Positions 1-10,800 of a stretch of 64,000 nt of DNA are shown here, in pieces. Position 1 is the first letter of the stretch. Each line of letters opens with the position of its first letter. The stretch is taken from contig SUTS01000004.1 in the NCBI GenBank assembly GCA_015152555.1, forward strand, positions 78,857 through 142,856. The letters run 5' to 3'. The notes under the pieces are model-generated. The model searched no databases, was not told where the DNA came from, and worked only from the letters and a program-made list of their open reading frames with translations. The position numbers were made by a program, and so were the translations under genes. Source of the stretch: Cyanobacteria bacterium SIG26 (GTDB lineage: Bacteria > Cyanobacteriota > Vampirovibrionia > Gastranaerophilales > Gastranaerophilaceae).

Positions 1-139
1 AACGCCATTTTGCGTTCGGAACAAGCGAGCCGAGTGTGGAATAAAATAGTTAACCTTATCTTTGCTCTTAATATTTTTTCACAAATTGGCAATTTTTAGT
101 AAAAAAAAGTTTTTACTAATATAGAAGGAAGGTATTGTA

Positions 140-1324
140 ATGATAAATTCTTTAAATGTAGTTGGTAATTATGTGCCGTGTACAATTCCTGTGTTTGGTT
201 CAAAAACAGAAAATTTAAATCTGCCTATTAATAACAACAGCTCAATTACTCAAACAGAGAGTTCACGCTCTAATCTAATCATGCAATATCTACAAAACCA
301 AGCTATTTACAATAATATATTTTCCGATTATAACGTTTCAGCACCGATTTATACTCCAGCATTCGATGACTACACAAATATAAAAACTTTAGATTCCAAA
401 GGAAATGTAGTCCAAAATATTGAATATAAAAAAGATGGCAATAAATTAACCCAAGAAATTTATGTAAAAGCAGTAAACGGATCAACAATCAAAAAAACAA
501 TTATAAATGATGGTAATAAAAAGTCAATGAACTTGATTATCCTAAATAAAAACGGAGAAATTACAGGTGAAGAATCCCGCACGTATGAAAAACTTGATAA
601 CAACAAGGCTATATCAACACATAACGGTAAAATATACAAAATCAGCGGTTTATTAGGAAATGTTATTACCGTTGAATATAACGGCCAGAAAAAAGTCATC
701 GATTTAGGTAAAAAAATTCAACAAACATTGGATACAGTGGAAAATAAACCGACAGAAAAACAAATTTCAAAAGAACAAACCGAATTTTTATTGGAAAGTG
801 TCAAAAAATTATCTGGTGACATAATAATGAAATTCGATAATGAAATAGATAAACTCGTGATGTTAGATACCGATCAATATGAGGGGTATTACAGAAACGA
901 AAACGGAGTGAGAAAATTAAAACTTTCACAAAACGTTAAAGATGATATGACATTTATGCATGAACTTGGACATGCAATAAACTGTATTGATAATAAATCT
1001 GAGAACGGGGATTTTGAACTTATGAGTGGCGATAAAGATTTCGTCAATACTCGAAAAATCGAACTGGATAAATTCAAAACATATTGCAAGAATGATGAAG
1101 TTAGAAAAATAATGAACAAGTTTACATTTGAAAACTGGGCACAAAAAGGATTTAGAAACTATGCAGAGGGGCAAAAATATGCTCAAGATGAAGAGTTTGC
1201 AGAAATAATAGGGTTTGTTAACAGTATGGATATAGATAAGACAAACGAAAGAGTTCCGGCATTATTACAATTTATGCCAGAATCAGCAGAAATGATATAC
1301 CGGCAAAACAAAAACTTTTTCTAG
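140..1324 (+). CDS. Orphan putative zinc metalloprotease (HELGH gluzincin-like, possibly anthrax lethal factor-like fold)
   Basis: ORF with good RBS (gaaggaagg); contains HELGHA (HExxH) and a downstream DEEFAEIIG segment that could supply the third zinc ligand; N-terminal PVFGSK motif. Confidence 0.7.
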   Translation: MINSLNVVGNYVPCTIPVFGSKTENLNLPINNNSSITQTESSRSNLIMQYLQNQAIYNNIFSDYNVSAPIYTPAFDDYTNIKTLDSKGNVVQNIEYKKDGNKLTQEIYVKAVNGSTIKKTIINDGNKKSMNLIILNKNGEITGEESRTYEKLDNNKAISTHNGKIYKISGLLGNVITVEYNGQKKVIDLGKKIQQTLDTVENKPTEKQISKEQTEFLLESVKKLSGDIIMKFDNEIDKLVMLDTDQYEGYYRNENGVRKLKLSQNVKDDMTFMHELGHAINCIDNKSENGDFELMSGDKDFVNTRKIELDKFKTYCKNDEVRKIMNKFTFENWAQKGFRNYAEGQKYAQDEEFAEIIGFVNSMDIDKTNERVPALLQFMPESAEMIYRQNKNFF

Positions 1325-1339
1325 TCAAAAGGCAATTCT

Positions 1340-1984
1340 CTAAGACCATAAATCACCATTTGAATTTACAAAATATTCTTTTCCTTTTTCAATAACAATT
1401 GCCGTAAGAGGTGCATCTTTATATTTCCCGCATCCTGTATCTATACAAATCTTATCATCCAAAATTCTTGGAGTGTCAAATTCCGTATGTCCAAAAATAA
1501 TTTTTTGAGGTAAGTCGTGCGGTTTATTATAAAATTCTGAGCGAATATAAACCATATCGGTTAAATCTTGATTCTCAAGAGCAATACCTTTTCGCAAACC
1601 GGCATGTATAAATAAATAATTCGGTGTCAAATAATAGGGTTTTAAAGAATTAAAAAAATCTCCATGAGTTTCAAAAATTTTATTAAAAGAACCATAACTT
1701 TCTACAGTTTTATCTCCACCGTAATTCCAAAAAAGATAATTATAATAATCATCAATTTCGGCATGTAAAAGAGCATATTCGTGAGAACCAATCAAATAAA
1801 CGCAGTTACAAACATCTTGCATAGAAATAATTTTATCTACAACTTCTTTTGATTTAGAGCCCCTATCAATGTAATCCCCCATAAATACAAGCGTATCTGT
1901 GTCATGTGGTTTAATTTGTTCTAAAACTGATTCCAGTTTTTTATATTCGCCGTGTATATCTGAAATTCCGATTATTCTAGTCAT
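1340..1984 (-). CDS. PPP-family metallophosphatase (ApaH/PrpE-like serine/threonine phosphatase)
   Basis: Motifs SDIHGE, GDYIDRG, GSHE (in place of GNHE), HAGL, GHT. Confidence 0.85.
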   Translation of the reverse strand: MTRIIGISDIHGEYKKLESVLEQIKPHDTDTLVFMGDYIDRGSKSKEVVDKIISMQDVCNCVYLIGSHEYALLHAEIDDYYNYLFWNYGGDKTVESYGSFNKIFETHGDFFNSLKPYYLTPNYLFIHAGLRKGIALENQDLTDMVYIRSEFYNKPHDLPQKIIFGHTEFDTPRILDDKICIDTGCGKYKDAPLTAIVIEKGKEYFVNSNGDLWS

Positions 1985-2062
1985 AATATGTAAATTTAAT
2001 ATAAAAAAAGAAGTGAAACAAGCTACTTATTGCTTATTCCACCTCTTTTTTGAATTATTTGA

Positions 2063-4579
2063 TTATGCAGCCTTATCAAGAGCTTTTTTAGGAATTTTTG
2101 TTTTTTGGTTTTTGTACATCCAGTAAGTTCCACCGGTCAATAATATTGCTCCGCTGATAATAAATAGTGCAATTCTTGTTGGTTTATTTTTAGCTTTAAT
2201 ACCAAATGTTTTTTCAGCGGTTTCGTGGATTTCGCCAAAAGCTCCTACTAAGCGTTTCCAAGGTTTTTTATTACGAGCTTCCCAACCTTTATCTATTTCA
2301 AAAATTCCGTTGGTATAACCTTGTGTGGCAGATACACCTCTGTTGTATTCGTGGTTATTATGCCAGTCAATAAGTTCGTCTATGTTTTTCTTACATTTTG
2401 CAATGTACGCGGATTTATCAGTTTCGGACTGTTCTTTCAACATCTTTTCAAAAATTTCTGCAACTTGTTCTGCTTGACGTTCAACTCTTGCTGCATCAAG
2501 TTCAGCTCCTGAATTTTTCCAAGTTAAGCCATATTTTTCAGGAGGTCCTTCTACAGCCTCTTTTGTTAAAAATCCGTTAGTTTCGTTTGTATAATCAACA
2601 GGTCCGCCTGTTTTTGTCGCAAAATAAGGGACTCCAGCAGCTTTACATTCTAAAGGTGTAATTCCGCACATTTCACGTCTTGATGTGAAACCTCCATAAG
2701 TAGCGCATCCTACAAGTCTGCGTGAGGTCCAACCATCTGCGTGCATTGCTGTACTTCTAAATGCTCCATCGTCAAGTTCTGCGATTTCTTTTAATGTTTC
2801 TTTAATCATTTTGTAATCTGCTGAGTCCTCAGCCCATTTCCCCGCACCTGTAAGTACTCGGAATCGTAGTTTTTGTTCCTTTGGAATATTAGGGTTTTCT
2901 AAGAATTTTTTGAACCCTTTTAGCAATATAGGGAACCCTTTTTGTTCATCTGGTCTGCCCCAACTGAACACAAATATCCCATCATCTGTGATTGGTGCCA
3001 ATGAGCCCATTAATTTTTGACCTTTTGCGATTTGAGTTTCGTTAAAGAATACTTTGTAAAACTCATCTTTGCCTTTTTGTTCTCCTGCCCATAGCAGATT
3101 TGTGAGCCATTTCGCGTTTTGATGTCTTTTTTCAATGATCTCTTCGATATTGTTGCCATTATATTCAAACAAATTGAATCCTGCTTTATTTGCATTTAAT
3201 CCGGTTTTACCTTCGCCAAATAATGCATCGGGATTATTTAATTCTAAGTTAGCAGGTGTACAACCGTTAACATAAGATTTTGTAGGAATACTTGCATAAT
3301 CATCAGTTAAATATTTTGCGGCATCAGGTGTGTCGTGACTTTTCATTTCTTTGTCAAAAGTTAACGAAACAGTACCTGTTGAAACGTTTTTAGGATTAGT
3401 TTTTACCCCAATAATTGCACCTTTTAATATGTTATAGGTTCCTGCTCCATCTTTAAACTGATCTATTGCAGGAGCTAACACACTTCTAACTATTTCTCTG
3501 TCGTGGTCTGATAGTTGGTTGGATTCTAAACCTACTTGCATAGCTCGTTTTAGTAAATCAAAGTGTGGAGAATTTTTTAATTTTTGAGCATCTGAAGCGT
3601 CTCCAACAACAGCTAAAAATTTAAATGGATCGCCTGTCATACCTTGATAGTTGCGTCCTGTATTATGCGCAGTAATATGAACTTTTATACCGTGAACGTC
3701 ATCTATACCATTTGCAGACATATTTGCCATAACATTAGCGTACATGTGCCCAGGTCTGTCGTGTGACCAAACACTTGCAGGTCTGTAAAAACCAAATTCT
3801 TCCGTATTCATACCTGTATGAACGGCTTTTGCCATTGCTCTTAAACCATCGGCATTAATGATTTCAGCTTCAAATGGAACATTTCCCCAACAGTCGTAAG
3901 AATAAGGTTTTGCAGCTTTAGCCAAGTCCGGTGTATAAATAAAGTAATGTGGTTGTCCTTTTAGTTTGTTATAATCAGGGTTTTTTCCTGAAATTTTAAA
4001 AATTTGGTAAGGTATATTTTCTATCTCTCCTAATTCTTTACTGGATAGCCTTTGAACTTCGCCTTTTAATGTTGTTGGTTCCAGAATGCAATACCTAGAT
4101 TCCCCACCGGTTGGTGCGCTTTGTATAACATAATCAACTTCTGATGGGTCTAAACCTCTTAATTTAGCAAATTCTTCTTTTGTTTGGCCTGGAGGTGCGC
4201 TATGAAAAGCACCGGTATTCATTGTTTTTGGTGTTATACCGTCTTTACCCCAATCAGGGTAGTGTTTATGTTGGTGAACTAAGAATTTATGACCGCCTTG
4301 AGGATTGTTATGGTTCCACATTGGCATAAAACTTCTGGCATCATAATGTTCTTTTTTTCGTAAACTTTCGATTGCCTCAAAGCCTACAACACCTTCTCCG
4401 CCTTGTTTTGCTTCGGCTAATCCTAAACCGTTATTTTCAGGCGTGAAACTTGCTATTTGATTCATATTAGCAAATCTTGCCGTAAATGATGGTGCTGAAG
4501 TCTTACCTACGGCTGTAATTTTTTTATAACTCCCTTGTGAATTAACCCCATTTACACTTTGAATTGACCCTACGCGCAT
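2063..4579 (-). CDS. Glycogen/starch synthase-like glycosyltransferase with C-terminal transmembrane helix
   Basis: GT-B-like segments FSWGRPDEQKGFPILLKGF, RREMCGITPLECKAAGVPYFATKTGGPVDY; hydrophobic IALFIISGAILLTGGTYWMY near C-terminus; N-terminal APSFTARF motif. Confidence 0.75.
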   Translation of the reverse strand: MRVGSIQSVNGVNSQGSYKKITAVGKTSAPSFTARFANMNQIASFTPENNGLGLAEAKQGGEGVVGFEAIESLRKKEHYDARSFMPMWNHNNPQGGHKFLVHQHKHYPDWGKDGITPKTMNTGAFHSAPPGQTKEEFAKLRGLDPSEVDYVIQSAPTGGESRYCILEPTTLKGEVQRLSSKELGEIENIPYQIFKISGKNPDYNKLKGQPHYFIYTPDLAKAAKPYSYDCWGNVPFEAEIINADGLRAMAKAVHTGMNTEEFGFYRPASVWSHDRPGHMYANVMANMSANGIDDVHGIKVHITAHNTGRNYQGMTGDPFKFLAVVGDASDAQKLKNSPHFDLLKRAMQVGLESNQLSDHDREIVRSVLAPAIDQFKDGAGTYNILKGAIIGVKTNPKNVSTGTVSLTFDKEMKSHDTPDAAKYLTDDYASIPTKSYVNGCTPANLELNNPDALFGEGKTGLNANKAGFNLFEYNGNNIEEIIEKRHQNAKWLTNLLWAGEQKGKDEFYKVFFNETQIAKGQKLMGSLAPITDDGIFVFSWGRPDEQKGFPILLKGFKKFLENPNIPKEQKLRFRVLTGAGKWAEDSADYKMIKETLKEIAELDDGAFRSTAMHADGWTSRRLVGCATYGGFTSRREMCGITPLECKAAGVPYFATKTGGPVDYTNETNGFLTKEAVEGPPEKYGLTWKNSGAELDAARVERQAEQVAEIFEKMLKEQSETDKSAYIAKCKKNIDELIDWHNNHEYNRGVSATQGYTNGIFEIDKGWEARNKKPWKRLVGAFGEIHETAEKTFGIKAKNKPTRIALFIISGAILLTGGTYWMYKNQKTKIPKKALDKAA

Positions 4580-4677
4580 TAAAACACCTACTTTCGTCTA
4601 AATGTCCCCACTGATAATAGAAAACTGATAAAAATTTTTTTGAACACTTTTTGCAGAATATATTACAAAAATTTTAC

Positions 4678-4706
4678 AAAAGCCGGAGATAGTAGCTCCG
4701 GCTTTT
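4678..4706 (-). terminator. Rho-independent terminator downstream of clpC
   Basis: AAAAGCCGGAG atagtag CTCCGGCTTTT inverted repeat. Confidence 0.85.
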
Positions 4707-4717
4707 ACAAATATTAA

Positions 4718-7240
4718 CTATGAAGCTGTTGTTTCTTCAACAATTTCAACTTCTTTTTCTTTTTTTGATTTTCTTTTGGTTGCTTTACCAAACTGCATTT
4801 TACCTTCGTCTAAAGTAACTTTAATCGTATCGCCGTTTGAGTATTTACCTGAAAGAATTTCTTCAGCCAAGCTGTCTTCCATTTTACGCTGAATTAAACG
4901 TCTTAAAGGTCTGGCACCATAAGCTTCAGAATATCCGTTTTCTGCCAAATGATCTTTTACTTCATCTGTAACATCCACGTTCATTTCTTTTTCCGCAAGC
5001 CGTTTGAACAAATCTTTTAACATTAAGTCAACAATTTGTCTGATTTCTTCTTTGCTTAGGTGTGCAAAGACAATTGTTTCGTCAATACGGTTAAGAAATT
5101 CAGGTCTGAATGCTTTTTTCATTTCTTCAGATACTGTATCTTTAAGTTTATCGTATTTACTTTTTGATTCATCTTCTGCTGTTGTGAAACCTAATTTTGA
5201 AGTATTAGTAATCATACTAGCACCAACGTTAGATGTCATAATGATAACAGTATTTTTAAAGCTTACATGGCGACCTTTAGAATCTGTCAATCTACCATCG
5301 TCTAAAATTTGAAGCATGATGTTAAATACATCAGGGTGAGCTTTTTCGATTTCGTCGAAAAGAACAACTGAATAAGGTTTCTTTCTAACAAGTTCGGATA
5401 AATGTCCGCCATCATCATAGCCAACATAACCCGGAGGTGAACCTATTAATTTTGCAGTTGAATGTTTTTCCATGAATTCAGACATGTCAACTCTAAGCAT
5501 ATTATCTTCTGAGCCAAACATAGCTTCAGCTAAAGCCTTTGCTAATTCTGTTTTACCAACACCTGTCGGACCGCAGAAGATAAAGCTACCGATTGGTCTG
5601 TTAGGAGCTTTTAGCCCTACTCTTGCACGTCTGATAGCTTTAGAAATCGCTACAATCGCATCGTGCTGACCTATTACTCTTTCGTGAAGTACGTCTTCAA
5701 GTTTTAATAATCTTTCAGATTCGCCTTCTGTAAGTTTTGTAACAGGAACGCCTGTCATCATTGCGATAACTTCTGCAACGTGTTCGGCCGTAACTGTGGG
5801 CTTATTAGCTTCGTGTTCATCTCTCCATTTTGCAGCAACTTCTCTGATTTGATCCTTCAAATCAGCTTCGTCATCGCGCAATTGAGAGGCTGTCTCAAAT
5901 TCTTGATTTCGTATTGCATCTTCTTTTTCTTTGATTAGAACTTTTAATTGTTTTTCTAATTCTTTAGCTTCCGGACACAAGTTTGAAACTTTTAATCTAA
6001 CTTTTGAACTTGCTTCGTCGATAACGTCGATAGCTTTGTCCGGTAAAAATCTATCATTTACATATTTGCTTGATAATTTAACTGCCGCAACAATAGATTC
6101 ATCAGAGATAATTAATCTGTGGTGTTCTTCATATTTTGGCTTTAAGCCTTTAATGATTTCAATAGATTCTTCAATAGAAGGTTCTTCGATTAGTACCGGT
6201 TGAAAACGTCTTTCTAATGCTGAATCTTTTTCGATATATTTTCTGTATTCATCTGATGTTGTTGCACCGATAACTTGGATTTCACCGCGAGATAATGCAG
6301 GTTTAAGAATATTAGCTGCGTCAATAGCACCTTCTGCAGCACCTGCGCCGATTAGTGTATGCATCTCATCAATTACAAGAATTACATTACCTGCTTGGCG
6401 AATTTCATCCATGATTTTTTTCAATCTTTCTTCAAATTCACCACGATATTTTGTACCAGCAACCAACAATCCCATATCCAGTTGTATAACTTTTTTGCCA
6501 TCCAAAATATCAGGAACTTCTGCATTAACTATTCTTAAAGCAAGACCTTCTGCAACTGCTGTTTTACCTACACCAGGCTCACCGAGTAATACAGGATTGT
6601 TTTTTGTACGTCTTGCAAGTATTTGAATAACGCGTTCAATTTCTTTTTCTCTGCCGACAACAGGGTCTAATCTTAATTCTTGTGCCGCCAAAGTTAAATC
6701 TCTACCAAATTCGTCTAAACTTGGTGTTTTCGCCTTGCTACCTGAGCTTGATGAAGATGATGAAGAAGACGAACTTGATGAAGAGCCTGCTGTTGTAGAC
6801 GGTTTAGATTCTCCAAGCATTTTAACGACATTGCTTCTTACTTTGTTTAAATCAACACCTAAGTTTTCAAGTACACGAGCCGCAACACCTTCACCTTCTC
6901 TAATTAAACCTAAAAGAAGGTGTTCTGTACCGATATAATTATGACCTAATTGTCTTGCTTCATCCCAAGAAAGTTCTAAAACCCTTTTTGCGCGAGGTGT
7001 AAATGGTATTTCTACGGCAACAAAACCTGAACCTCTGCCGATGATTTTTTCGACTTCAGTTCGTGCATCTTTGAGGTTTACCCCCATTGATTTAAGAGTT
7101 TTTGCCGCAACACCGGTTCCTTCGCCGATTAAGCCCAATAAAACTTGTTCAGTACCAACAAAATTGTGACCTAATCTTCGCGCTTCTTCTTGAGCAAGCA
7201 TAATAACTTTGATTGCTTTTTCTGTAAAACGTTCGAACAT
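4718..7240 (-). CDS. clpC: ATP-dependent Clp protease ATP-binding subunit ClpC
   Basis: Two Clp N repeats, UVR-like segment, two Walker A motifs ([29 protein letters not shown]). Confidence 0.97.
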   Translation of the reverse strand: MFERFTEKAIKVIMLAQEEARRLGHNFVGTEQVLLGLIGEGTGVAAKTLKSMGVNLKDARTEVEKIIGRGSGFVAVEIPFTPRAKRVLELSWDEARQLGHNYIGTEHLLLGLIREGEGVAARVLENLGVDLNKVRSNVVKMLGESKPSTTAGSSSSSSSSSSSSSSGSKAKTPSLDEFGRDLTLAAQELRLDPVVGREKEIERVIQILARRTKNNPVLLGEPGVGKTAVAEGLALRIVNAEVPDILDGKKVIQLDMGLLVAGTKYRGEFEERLKKIMDEIRQAGNVILVIDEMHTLIGAGAAEGAIDAANILKPALSRGEIQVIGATTSDEYRKYIEKDSALERRFQPVLIEEPSIEESIEIIKGLKPKYEEHHRLIISDESIVAAVKLSSKYVNDRFLPDKAIDVIDEASSKVRLKVSNLCPEAKELEKQLKVLIKEKEDAIRNQEFETASQLRDDEADLKDQIREVAAKWRDEHEANKPTVTAEHVAEVIAMMTGVPVTKLTEGESERLLKLEDVLHERVIGQHDAIVAISKAIRRARVGLKAPNRPIGSFIFCGPTGVGKTELAKALAEAMFGSEDNMLRVDMSEFMEKHSTAKLIGSPPGYVGYDDGGHLSELVRKKPYSVVLFDEIEKAHPDVFNIMLQILDDGRLTDSKGRHVSFKNTVIIMTSNVGASMITNTSKLGFTTAEDESKSKYDKLKDTVSEEMKKAFRPEFLNRIDETIVFAHLSKEEIRQIVDLMLKDLFKRLAEKEMNVDVTDEVKDHLAENGYSEAYGARPLRRLIQRKMEDSLAEEILSGKYSNGDTIKVTLDEGKMQFGKATKRKSKKEKEVEIVEETTAS

Positions 7241-7373
7241 TTGTTACTCCTATCTCTTCTTATGTCTAAATTATATACAAAAGATTAAAAAGTTTCAAGG
7301 GCTTAACATATTGAAAATATTATTTTTAGGATAATTAAAGATAATATTACGGGTAAATTAAGTTTATATATTC

Positions 7374-7697
7374 TTATAAACCTAAATCTTCTAAAAATCT
7401 TTTGTTTTCGGACAATTCAAAATAAGATTGTTCATCTGTAATATCTTTGATTTCTCCCGCATCAATTAAATCTTGCACGAGTTTTTCGTGGGATAAGTTT
7501 TCAGGATCAGAAAGCGCTAATTTTGTAAAATTATTGATATCTGTTTTACGTTCATATAAATTTAGGGCATGCCTAGATAAACTTTTTAAAAATATTTTCT
7601 TTGATTTTTCACTAAAGCTCTCAATTGGCATAGTCATTGGAAATTTAGAGTTTTGCACTCTCTCCTGTTTTAATTGTTTAGCCAATTTTTTAAACAT
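7374..7697 (-). CDS. Small hypothetical protein (start probably at 7697)
   Basis: ORF 7374..7730; internal ATG at 7697 preceded by aagggaga RBS. Confidence 0.6.
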   Translation of the reverse strand: MFKKLAKQLKQERVQNSKFPMTMPIESFSEKSKKIFLKSLSRHALNLYERKTDINNFTKLALSDPENLSHEKLVQDLIDAGEIKDITDEQSYFELSENKRFLEDLGL

Positions 7698-7776
7698 CAC
7701 ATCTCCCTTATTTGTAACAATATTATACAATATTTTTTATTTATTGCAAATTGTATAGTTGAATATATATTTTTAC

Positions 7777-7811
7777 AAAAAAAAGCGACGAAAATGAGGC
7801 ACTCGTCGCGC
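7777..7811 (-). terminator. Terminator of the 7.9 kb autotransporter gene
   Basis: GCGACGA ... TCGTCGC hairpin followed on the minus strand by a T tract. Confidence 0.75.
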
Positions 7812-7851
7812 TTCCATGAGGGTGGAAGAAGTATGTTAAGTCTTGCATTTA

Positions 7852-10800
7852 TTATTTAATTACACCAATTTTTGCAAGGTCAATCTTAGATTTATTCATT
7901 AATCTAGACTTTTGCATTGGCGTCATTTGTTTTAAGACTTTTTTAGTATTGGTTTCTGCAGGTTTTGTTACGTTTTTATTCGTTTTAATTTTTATCTTTT
8001 CACCATTACCCATAACAAATACAGGTACTAGTTTCTTAGCTTTTGCACATTTTTGCTGTGGGCAACTTACTTTTTCTATAGGTTTGCCTTCTTTTCCTAG
8101 CGCCCATCTAAAGCCACCGCTTAAAGATATACCATTACGTCCGCCATTTTGTATCATAGCTTGACCATAAGCCATCGCACGGTCTTTGATACGTTTTTGA
8201 ACGCCGACACCATATTGTACATACGGTTTTAAACTCATTTCAGGCAGTTTTACGCCGTTTGCGGTTACATCTGATTTGCCCATCAAATTCCAAACCATAT
8301 TCACGCTCGCATAAGGTTGCCAACCACCCTTGATGTTGCCGATTAATTTCAATCCTGGAGCTAATTGTAGTGCGTGGAGCGGTTTTGTTTCTATTTTTAC
8401 GCCTGCTGCGTTGTTGTAATCAAACGTGTTTACAAATGTATAACTTATGAGCATACTAGGCTGGAGGATTACTTTACCCTCTTTGAATTCAAAGTTATAG
8501 CCGGATTTGTTTGCGATACCGCCTAGTAGCATTGTAAAATCTTCTTTGCCGTACATATTAGTGTTTTCGGCTAACGATGCGCCGACAGATAAGGTTGTTG
8601 CGTTGAAGAAATGACCTTTATACATTGTCATTGTTGCACCAACCAAACCACCGTTTTGCGTTGAGTCTACGCCGCTATAACGTTGAGATGCGCCGTTATA
8701 GCCGATATAACCTGTCCAGACTCTATCCCAGCCTCGTTTTAGATGTTGCATTTCACCATCAAACCCGACTAATGTACCGTATGTGATGTTAGATACTTTC
8801 GGACCGTTTTTAAGCGGTACGTTTTCAAACGTTGCATATGGTTTTACCCAAACGCTTGAATGATCTTGTTGAGTAAATAATGGAGAGAAAGTGCCAACGT
8901 CAGTTGCATCACCTGTTGGGGATAATGCGTAGCGGTTTGCGTTTTTCATAGCAACACGTTCAAGATATGGAATTGTCATAAAGTTATCTGAGTTTTGGAA
9001 GGCATAGTTAAATGCTTGACCGACTGTTGCCATTGCACCTGTTTGAGCGGCAACCGGAGAGCCCAGTACCGCAGGGTTAAACGCATTAGATGGGTTACCT
9101 GTACTGCCACCATCTGACACTCCGCCTTGAGGTGTTTGTTGGATTATCCTATCACCTTTTGCAAACACAAAGTACCCACCGTCGCCTTTATTATCGTATT
9201 GGTTGACGTTATCGTAAGCTACTTTGTATTTATATATTGGTGTATAAAGTTCTGTTTGGTAATTTGAATCAGGTAATTCGCCTGTTCCACTGCTTACACC
9301 GTTTAATACGTTGTTTTTTAATCCCGGTTGAGCAAAATAAACTGCGGTAAGTGTTTCACCCTCGATTGCGTCAGATAATAAATTCATACCAACAACATTC
9401 AAATTTCCTTGATGCTCACCGTACGAAGTAGCTGTGAATCTATCCATTGTTTTATTTGCAAGATCAACATCTGCTACAAAGTTTGTGTCAGCATTCAATG
9501 TTAATTTATTAAAATTGTATGTATGAACATCATTGTTGATTGTGTTGATTGTTGTGTTTGCAAAACTTACATTTGCATCATATATATCGTTTAGTAGGTA
9601 GAATGTTGTGTTATTGATATCATCACCCTTGATGTTGACTGTTGAAACTACAATTCCTTGTGTTTTTAAGAAATCTTCTTCTGTTTTGCACCCATATCTA
9701 TGTAAAAGTTGTTCAGCAGGAGTTCCGTCAATAACTCCATTTAATTCAGCCCATTGTTCTAAGGAGTCATAGCCATAAGTTTCCAAAAACTCGTCAACAG
9801 TCATTCCACCTTCATCAATTCTTAAATATTGTTCCAAAGACACATATCCTTGAAATGACAACATTGTATCATAATTTTTATCTTTATAGCCTTGCGTCTT
9901 TGCATATTCATCAAGATTGGTAGCTCCATATCTTTCATAAAAACTTAAAGGTGTTGCAATATTTGCTTGAATATTATCTTTCAGTGCAAAACTACCACCA
10001 TTTAGCATATCGAAATTCAATGTAGCTCCACTTAAATAAATAGCATTATTATCCTTAACACCGTTTGATTCTGTATAGTTGCCTTCAAATACAGAAGTAT
10101 AACCATCTTGAGCTATTAGATTCAAATCTTTATTTGTCCATATAGCACCACCTTGTGCTGTGCTAAATTCAGATTTTGCATAGTTGTTTATAAACGAAGA
10201 ATTTATGATTCCTCCGATTATATTGCCATCTGCGTCTTTTGCTCCAATAGTTCCTGTATTGTAAATCGCACCACCTAAAGCGCTACCACCATAACTACTA
10301 TTTGAAGTTACAGAATTTTCTACAAACGCGCCACTTATGTCATCTATTGCAGAACAATTATAAATAGCCCCGCCGTGTGCAAAGAAACTTTTTTGGCCAA
10401 TATGATTACCTAAAAAATCACCTATAATTTTACCAATATTATTACTGTTATAAATCGCCCCACCATAAACACCTTCACCTTCAGAATTTGATGATATATA
10501 ATTGTTTATAAAGTTTCCGTTGACATTACCCATAGTCCCACAATTAAAAATTGCGCCCCCAAGATGACCAGACTCAGAGGATTTAGATTTTGGATGAATA
10601 AAATTCCCAATAAAATTGCCATTAATATCATCAATTATTCCTTCATTATATAAAGCACCACCCCAAAGCATATCAAAGCTATCATGTTGCAAATTATTTC
10701 CAATAAAGTCCCCCTTAATAAAACCAATATGTGAAGAATTTGTATTATTCATAATAGCACCCCCAAAAGAGTTAGCACTATTTGAAACAAAATCTCCAGT

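Noticed and set aside
1-60. AACGC-cattttg-CGTT hairpin and GC-richer segment at left edge, considered as tRNA or small RNA end
   Set aside because: Too truncated; no cloverleaf or T-loop consensus visible; could simply be a terminator of the preceding gene
5004-5312. Plus-strand ORFs antisense to clpC (5004-5312, 5472-5669, 5931-6203 and others)
   Set aside because: Shadow ORFs opposite a highly conserved gene; no independent signals
6735-6938. Ser-rich stretch ([18 protein letters not shown]) in ClpC considered as unusual insertion
   Set aside because: Located in the linker between the N domain and D1; low-complexity linkers there are unremarkable
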